Shown piece by piece: positions 6,421 through 9,880 of a stretch of 9,880 nucleotides of DNA; position 1 is the first letter of the stretch, and each line of letters starts with the position of its first letter. Source of the DNA: Flavobacteriia bacterium (lineage in GTDB: Bacteria > Bacteroidota > Bacteroidia > Flavobacteriales > Flavobacteriaceae); contig JAHBAN010000020.1 of the NCBI GenBank assembly GCA_018500075.1, forward strand, positions 1 to 9,880. The letters are read 5' to 3'. Position numbers and translations under genes: made by a program. A model generated the notes under the pieces. The model was not told the DNA's origin. It did not search any database and worked only from the letters and a program-made list of their open reading frames with translations.

Positions 6421-6939
6421 CTAGGGGCGGGGCAGGGTGAGCCGGGTCAGGGTCATTTGCTTGCTGTCGCCGCTGGCGGGCTTTTGGCGCGAGAGGGTGA
6501 CACCCCAGTCCTGCGGCTTTTGTGGCGCGGGCGCGCCAGTAAAGCTGCGGTGCAGATCCCAAGGGCGGGGATCGGGTGTTTCGCGTAAGTCGGGTAGCTT
6601 TGTTGTAAGAAGCTCGAGGATGTTGGCCACGGCGGCGTCGCGCTGTGTCTCTGTCATCAGGCGGGTGGCGTCTTTTACTGTGCAGCTGTGGCGCCTCTGG
6701 ATGGCCTGCAGGCCGGCGGCATCCAGACGGGTGATGCGCTGGGCGTTGTCGGGCAGATCGGCGTAAGGGTCGGCCCCGCCGCTTTGCCGCGCGGTGAGGC
6801 GTGTGAGGCAATGGGTCTCAAACAGGGCCACATAGGCGGCGGCGGGCGCGGGCGGATGGGCCGTTTGCCAGAGCGCGCGGCCTGTGAAGGCCGCCCCCAG
6901 AAGGAGGGCGGCCGCCAGGGCGAGATATGTTGGCTTCAC
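6421..6939 (-). CDS. Membrane-anchored or secreted protein of unknown function (172 aa)
   Basis: The frame runs from GTG (6937-6939) to TAG (6421-6423). Residues 4-19 (TYLALAAALLLGAAFT) form a hydrophobic segment after a Lys, giving an N-terminal anchor or a signal peptide. The rest is soluble and probably periplasmic, with two cysteines (Cys44 in THCL, Cys86 in HSC) that could form a disulfide. The middle (residues 60-110) looks helical; the tail from about 115 is Pro-rich, with PDPRPWDLHR and PQDWGVTLSR. I do not recognise a family. The start is 17 bases after the lpdA stop, so it is probably the last gene of the odhB-MAPEG-lpdA transcript. No clear Shine-Dalgarno is visible, which fits coupling to lpdA but leaves the exact start open. 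Confidence 0.72.
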   Translation of the reverse strand: MKPTYLALAAALLLGAAFTGRALWQTAHPPAPAAAYVALFETHCLTRLTARQSGGADPYADLPDNAQRITRLDAAGLQAIQRRHSCTVKDATRLMTETQRDAAVANILELLTTKLPDLRETPDPRPWDLHRSFTGAPAPQKPQDWGVTLSRQKPASGDSKQMTLTRLTLPRP

Positions 6940-6956
6940 CGCCGGTCTGCGCCGGT

Positions 6957-8345
6957 TCAGGCGTGGATTGCGCCATCGCCACAGGCGAGGGCGGCTTCAC
7001 GCACGGCTTCCGAGTAGGTCGGGTGGGCGTGGCAGGTCAGGGCGATGTCTTCGGCGGAGGCGCCGAACTCCATGGCCACGCAAAGCTCGTGGATCATATC
7101 GCCTGCCGCCGGGCCGATGATGGCGGCGCCGAGGATGCGGTCGGTTGCGGCGTCGGTGATGATTTTGACAAAGCCCTCGCCCTGATGCACGGCTTTGGCG
7201 CGGGCGTTGCCCATGAACATGAACTTGCCGACTTTGGTTTTGACGCCCTCTTCCTTGAGCTGGGCCTCTGTTTTGCCGACGGTGGCCACCTCGGGGGCGG
7301 TATAGACCACGCCCGGAATCACGCCGTAGTTGACGTGGCCGTGCTTGCCAGCCAGCACCTCGGCGACGGCCATGCCCTCGTCTTCGGCCTTATGGGCCAG
7401 CATTGGCCCTTCGATCACATCGCCGATGGCATAGAGGCCTTTGACGTTTGTGGCCCAGTGGGCATCGGTCTTGATCTGGCCGCGGGGGGTCATTTCGACG
7501 CCGAGCGCGTCAAGGCCGAGGCCCTCGACATAGGGCTTGCGGCCCGTGGCGACGAGGACGATATCGGCCTCGATGGTGTCCTCGGTCTCGCCCTTCTTGG
7601 TTTTGTAGGTGACGCTGGCCTTGCCCTTGGCCGCTTTGGCCGACTGCACGGCGGCGCCCATGACGAAGGTGAGGCCCTGCTTCTCCAAGATGCGCTTGAA
7701 GCTGCGCTGCACATCGGCGTCCATCCCCGGTGTGATGGCGTCCATATATTCGACCACGGTGACGTCAGAGCCGAGGCGGGCATAGACCGAGCCAAGCTCA
7801 AGCCCGATCACGCCGGCGCCGATGACCACCAGTTTTTTGGGGATTTTGGCAAGGGTGAGCGCGCCTGTGCTGCTCACGATGGTTTTTTCGTCGATCTCCA
7901 CACCGGGCAGCGTGGCGGGGGCGGAGCCTGAGGCGATGACGATATGTTTGGCCTCATGCAGCTCGTCGCCGACTTTGACTTTGCCAGCTTCGGGGAGGCT
8001 GGCCCAGCCTTTGAGCCAGTCGATCTTGTTTTTCTTGAAGAGAAACTCGATGCCGCCGGTGTTCTGGCCGATGGTCTCATCTTTATAGGCGAGCATCTGC
8101 TTCCAGTCGACAGAGGGGGTTTTGCCCTTGAGGCCCATGGCGGCGAAGTTGTGCTCGGCTTCGTGCAGCATATGGGAGGCGTGCAACAGCGCTTTGGAGG
8201 GAATGCAGCCGACATTGAGGCAGGTGCCGCCCAATGTGTCGCGCCCTTCGACAACGGCTGTTTTGAGGCCGAGCTGGGCGCAGCGGATGGCGCTGACATA
8301 GCCGCCGGGGCCTGCGCCGATGATGATTACGTCATATGATGCCAT
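6957..8345 (-). CDS. lpdA: Dihydrolipoyl dehydrogenase (E3)
   Basis: The product is 462 aa, a full-length member of the family. This cytoplasmic flavoenzyme reoxidises dihydrolipoyl groups on E2 subunits and passes electrons to NAD+ (EC 1.8.1.4). Visible landmarks are the FAD-binding IIIGAGPGGY at 7-16 and the redox disulfide Cys42/Cys47 in GGTCLNVGCIPSK. The NAD-binding GAGVIGLELGS starts at 176, followed by the second FAD motif ATGRKP and YAIGDV. The C-terminal catalytic HAHPTYSE has His441 and Glu446, the same spacing as His444/Glu449 of the E. coli enzyme. All key residues are present. The ATG at 8343-8345 has AAGGAG at 8353-8358. It lies downstream of odhB and a MAPEG gene on the same strand, which points to service in the 2-oxoglutarate dehydrogenase complex, though E3 may be shared with other complexes. 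Confidence 0.97.
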   Translation of the reverse strand: MASYDVIIIGAGPGGYVSAIRCAQLGLKTAVVEGRDTLGGTCLNVGCIPSKALLHASHMLHEAEHNFAAMGLKGKTPSVDWKQMLAYKDETIGQNTGGIEFLFKKNKIDWLKGWASLPEAGKVKVGDELHEAKHIVIASGSAPATLPGVEIDEKTIVSSTGALTLAKIPKKLVVIGAGVIGLELGSVYARLGSDVTVVEYMDAITPGMDADVQRSFKRILEKQGLTFVMGAAVQSAKAAKGKASVTYKTKKGETEDTIEADIVLVATGRKPYVEGLGLDALGVEMTPRGQIKTDAHWATNVKGLYAIGDVIEGPMLAHKAEDEGMAVAEVLAGKHGHVNYGVIPGVVYTAPEVATVGKTEAQLKEEGVKTKVGKFMFMGNARAKAVHQGEGFVKIITDAATDRILGAAIIGPAAGDMIHELCVAMEFGASAEDIALTCHAHPTYSEAVREAALACGDGAIHA

Positions 8346-8376
8346 GAGGTGGCTCCTTTATGGGCTGATGCGCGGC

Positions 8377-8772
8377 TCAGAGAAGCGCCGCGAGGATCAT
8401 GGATAGGGTTGCGAAGAAGCCTATGGCCCAGACGAGGCTGCGCCAGGGGCGCAAGTCAAAGGCATAGGCGGGAATATAGGCGAGGCGTGCGCCGAGATAG
8501 GCCCAGGCGCAGGCGGCTGTGAAGCCGGTGGCTTGGTTGCCCAGCGTGACAACGAGCACCGCGATTGTGAAGAGGATCAGCCCTTCGAAATGGTTGGTGA
8601 GGGCGCGGCCCAAGCGGGCGGTGCGCAGCGACATCTCGCGGCTTGGCGGGCGGTCGCGCGCGGACATGGTATAGCCGGGGCCAAGCTCGAGATTGGCGGG
8701 GACGGCATAGAGCACGAATTGCAGGGCTTGCAGCAGGGCGGCGAGGGCGAGAACGGTCAGCTCTGGGGTCAT
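8377..8772 (-). CDS. MAPEG family integral membrane protein
   Basis: The product is 131 aa with about four hydrophobic segments (roughly residues 4-24, 62-78, 84-103 and 112-131), the usual MAPEG size and topology. The stretch RLGRALTNHFEGLILFTIAV at 54-73 carries the R-x(5)-N-x-x-E pattern of the family that, in characterised members, helps bind glutathione. The animal prototypes are microsomal glutathione transferases and leukotriene synthases; bacterial members are mostly uncharacterised, so no reaction is assigned. The gene sits between odhB (145 bases upstream, across hairpin repeats) and lpdA (31 bases downstream), all on the minus strand. The Shine-Dalgarno is weak. Confidence 0.87.
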   Translation of the reverse strand: MTPELTVLALAALLQALQFVLYAVPANLELGPGYTMSARDRPPSREMSLRTARLGRALTNHFEGLILFTIAVLVVTLGNQATGFTAACAWAYLGARLAYIPAYAFDLRPWRSLVWAIGFFATLSMILAALL

Positions 8773-8804
8773 TGTTGGGAGCCTTCTATCGTGCGTTTGG
8801 CCGC

Positions 8805-8867
8805 GGTGCGCTGCGAAGGCGCACGCAGGCCAAGGGAGGTGCGCCGTGAAGGCGCACCCTACGGGAG
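8805..8867 (+). repeat. 63-bp double-hairpin module, site B
   Basis: The architecture matches site A at 2518-2580: hairpin 8805-8825, a 12-base spacer beginning CAGG and ending GA, hairpin 8838-8858, then CTACGGGAG. The second hairpin has perfect 8-bp arms GGTGCGCC / GGCGCACC. Relative to site A, the innermost base pair changes from A-T to C-G, which keeps the stem. It lies between odhB and the MAPEG gene. Confidence 0.8.
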
Positions 8868-8915
8868 AGGGTGCGCATGAGGGAGGCGTCGTAGGGTGTG
8901 CCTTTACGGCGCACC
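8838..8915. repeat. Long inverted repeat formed by two oppositely oriented hairpin units
   Basis: Positions 8838-8863 and 8890-8915 are inverted copies, 24 of 26 bases complementary, with a 26-base spacer that includes a half-site GGTGCGCA (8870-8877). The inner copy (8895-8915) is itself a hairpin with arms GGTGTGCC / GGCGCACC. The structure begins 2 bases beyond the odhB stop codon on the minus strand, so odhB transcripts reading on to MAPEG and lpdA would carry it. Confidence 0.78.
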
Positions 8916-8917
8916 GC

Positions 8918-9694
8918 TCACAGATCCATCAGGAGGCGCTGCGGGTCTTCGAGCGCTTCTTTGACACGGACGAGGAACGTCACCGCGCCTTTGCCGTCGA
9001 CGATGCGGTGATCATAGCTGAGCGCCAGATACATCATCGGGCGGATCACCACCTGACCGTTGATCGCCATCGGGCGGTCCTGAATTTTGTGCATCCCGAG
9101 AATGCCCGACTGTGGCGGGTTGAGGATCGGTGAGGACATCAAGGAGCCATAGACGCCGCCATTGGAGATGGTGAAGGTGCCGCCCTGCATTTCGGCCATG
9201 GAGAGCTTGCCGTCGCGCGCACGGCGGCCTTTTTCGCCGATGGCTTTTTCGATGGCGGCAAAGCTCATCTGGTCGACATCGCGGATGACGGGGACGACAA
9301 GGCCTGTGGGCGTGCCGGCGGCGATGCCCATGTGGACGAAGTTTTTGTAGACCACATCGGTTCCGTCGATCTCGGCGTTGACTTCGGGCACTTCTTTGAG
9401 CGCGTGCACGCAGGCCTTTGTGAAGAACGACATAAAGCCGAGGCGCACGCCGTGCTTTTTCTCGAACTCGCCTTTGTATTGGTTGCGCAGCTCCATAACG
9501 GCCGTCATGTCGACTTCATTATAGGTCGTGAGCATGGCGGCGGTGTTCTGGGCCTCTTTGAGGCGGCGCGCAATGGTCTGGCGCAGGCGGGTCATCTTGA
9601 CGCGCTCTTCGCGGGCCGCGTCACCGGCAGAGACGGGGGCGCGGGGGGCCTGTGCTGCGGGGGCCGGGGCGGCCGTGGGCGGTGCGGCGGCTGC
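8918..9694 (-). CDS. odhB: 2-oxoglutarate dehydrogenase E2 (dihydrolipoyl succinyltransferase), 3' part only
   Basis: About 258 C-terminal residues are present, ending at TGA 8918-8920. E2 transfers the succinyl group from lipoyl to CoA (EC 2.3.1.61) in the cytoplasmic TCA-cycle complex; sucB is the synonym. Visible parts are an Ala/Pro-rich linker, then the catalytic domain from about VKMTRLRQTIARRLKEAQN onward. MLTTYNEVDMTAVMELRNQY, GTFTISNGGVYGSLMSSPIL and the active-site YDHRIVDGKGAV follow, with catalytic His at 9008-9010 and Asp four residues later. NEVDM and the RLLMDL ending favour the succinyl- over the acetyltransferase. The lipoyl domain(s) and the E1/E3-binding domain are missing. 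Reading past about 9695 on the minus strand enters an inverted foreign copy, so the frame there (to an ATG at 9781) is spurious. Codons 9692-9694 are a conservative limit for the genuine part. Confidence 0.92.
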   Translation of the reverse strand, partial: AAAAPPTAAPAPAAQAPRAPVSAGDAAREERVKMTRLRQTIARRLKEAQNTAAMLTTYNEVDMTAVMELRNQYKGEFEKKHGVRLGFMSFFTKACVHALKEVPEVNAEIDGTDVVYKNFVHMGIAAGTPTGLVVPVIRDVDQMSFAAIEKAIGEKGRRARDGKLSMAEMQGGTFTISNGGVYGSLMSSPILNPPQSGILGMHKIQDRPMAINGQVVIRPMMYLALSYDHRIVDGKGAVTFLVRVKEALEDPQRLLMDL

Positions 9695-9844
9695 CGCGGC
9701 CCGCAAAGACCGGTCAAAGAGGACCCGCCTGCGCCAGACCATCGCTCGCCGCCTCAAAGAGGCGCAAAATACAGCTGCCATGCTGACGACCTATAACGAA
9801 GTCGACATGACGGCCGTTATGGAGCTGCGCAACCAGTACAAAGG
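9695..9844 (+). pseudogene. Inverted, diverged fragment of odhB (chimeric contig end)
   Basis: Read on the plus strand in frame from 9697, this stretch encodes ARKDRSKRTRLRQTIARRLK and continues EAQNTAAMLTTYNEVDMTAV to NQYKG. It is an ungapped inverted match to 9471-9620, with 17 mismatches in 150 by hand alignment. In the last 120 bases all 10 mismatches are synonymous third-position changes. It is not a working gene: it starts in the linker and stops at adapter sequence. The synonymous pattern says it derives from a real odhB of a related strain rather than from sequencing noise. The junction sits at the palindrome GCCGCGGC (9693-9700). Confidence 0.85.
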
Positions 9845-9880
9845 CTGTCTCTTATACACATCTCCGAGCCCACGAGACCG
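9845..9880 (+). other. Nextera/Tn5 sequencing adapter left on the contig end
   Basis: 9845-9863 is the 19-base Tn5 mosaic end CTGTCTCTTATACACATCT. It is followed by CCGAGCCCACGAGAC (9864-9878), the Nextera read-2 adapter part, and two more bases. This is library-preparation sequence, not genomic DNA. Confidence 0.98.

Noticed and set aside
5798..6811. Minus-strand open frame bridging the AsmA 3' end, the spacer and the gene at 6421-6939
   Set aside because: It has Arg/Pro/Ser-rich composition, runs through the GC hairpins and overlaps two better-supported genes in other frames.
6927..7931. Long plus-strand open frame opposite lpdA (334 codons)
   Set aside because: It is the antisense shadow of an intact lpdA; Gly/His/Asp-rich with no family motif and no Shine-Dalgarno.
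9695..9781. Genuine N-terminal extension of odhB starting at an ATG at 9781 (minus)
   Set aside because: The first ~29 residues are the antisense reading of the inverted odhB copy. They are Arg-rich and lack the expected lipoyl domain.
1..9844. Undescribed defence, phage or biosynthetic system
   Set aside because: Every recognisable gene is a housekeeping or envelope gene in unremarkable order. No integrase, tRNA attachment site, toxin-antitoxin pair, nuclease or synthase is visible, and no rRNA or tRNA gene was seen.
9845..9863. Natural Tn5/IS50 end
   Set aside because: The mosaic end is followed by the Nextera-specific CCGAGCCCACGAGAC, so it is a library adapter.

Overview
The window reads as a high-GC alphaproteobacterial chromosome contig, most likely Rhodobacterales (Roseobacter group). 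This rests on the odhB - MAPEG - lpdA gene order, the Rhodobacterales-style RimO N-terminus, a DUF6455-like Cys-rich small protein, a class II histone-deacetylase-like protein and GC-rich palindromic intergenic repeats. The lineage call is inference from family knowledge, not from a search.

Layout. Positions 1-746 hold two minus-strand genes: the 5' part of a class II HDAC-like hydrolase running off the left edge, and a small acidic protein of unknown function. A plus-strand pair follows (880-1964): an M48 zinc-metalloprotease lipoprotein and a short single-domain YigZ/IMPACT protein, 8 bases apart. A 226-base spacer then carries three 11-bp-phased GCGTGCAC repeats ahead of a DUF6455-like gene (2191-2550). 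That gene ends inside a cluster of 21-bp hairpin repeats shared with the stop codon of the convergent rimO (2572-3957, minus). rimO is divergent from a large AsmA-family gene (4071-6092, plus). After a gene-free stretch with two strong GC hairpins comes a minus-strand block, transcribed right to left: odhB (2-oxoglutarate dehydrogenase E2, 5' part missing), a MAPEG membrane protein, lpdA (E3) and a small membrane-anchored protein of unknown function.

How the genes work together. odhB and lpdA supply the E2 and E3 subunits of the 2-oxoglutarate dehydrogenase complex of the TCA cycle. The other genes are housekeeping or envelope functions: ribosomal protein S12 modification (rimO), outer-membrane or envelope maintenance (AsmA, M48 lipoprotein), and proteins of unclear role. 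I see no phage, plasmid, CRISPR, defence or secondary-metabolite system.

The right end is not genuine contiguous genome. Positions 9695-9844 are an inverted, diverged second copy (133 of 150 bases identical by hand alignment) of the odhB stretch at 9471-9620. It runs directly into a Nextera transposase adapter from 9845 to the end. This is best explained as a chimeric read or assembly end, probably recruiting a related strain. The most biologically interesting material is the pair of 63-bp double-hairpin modules (2518-2580 and 8805-8867) and the phased repeat at 2000-2032.
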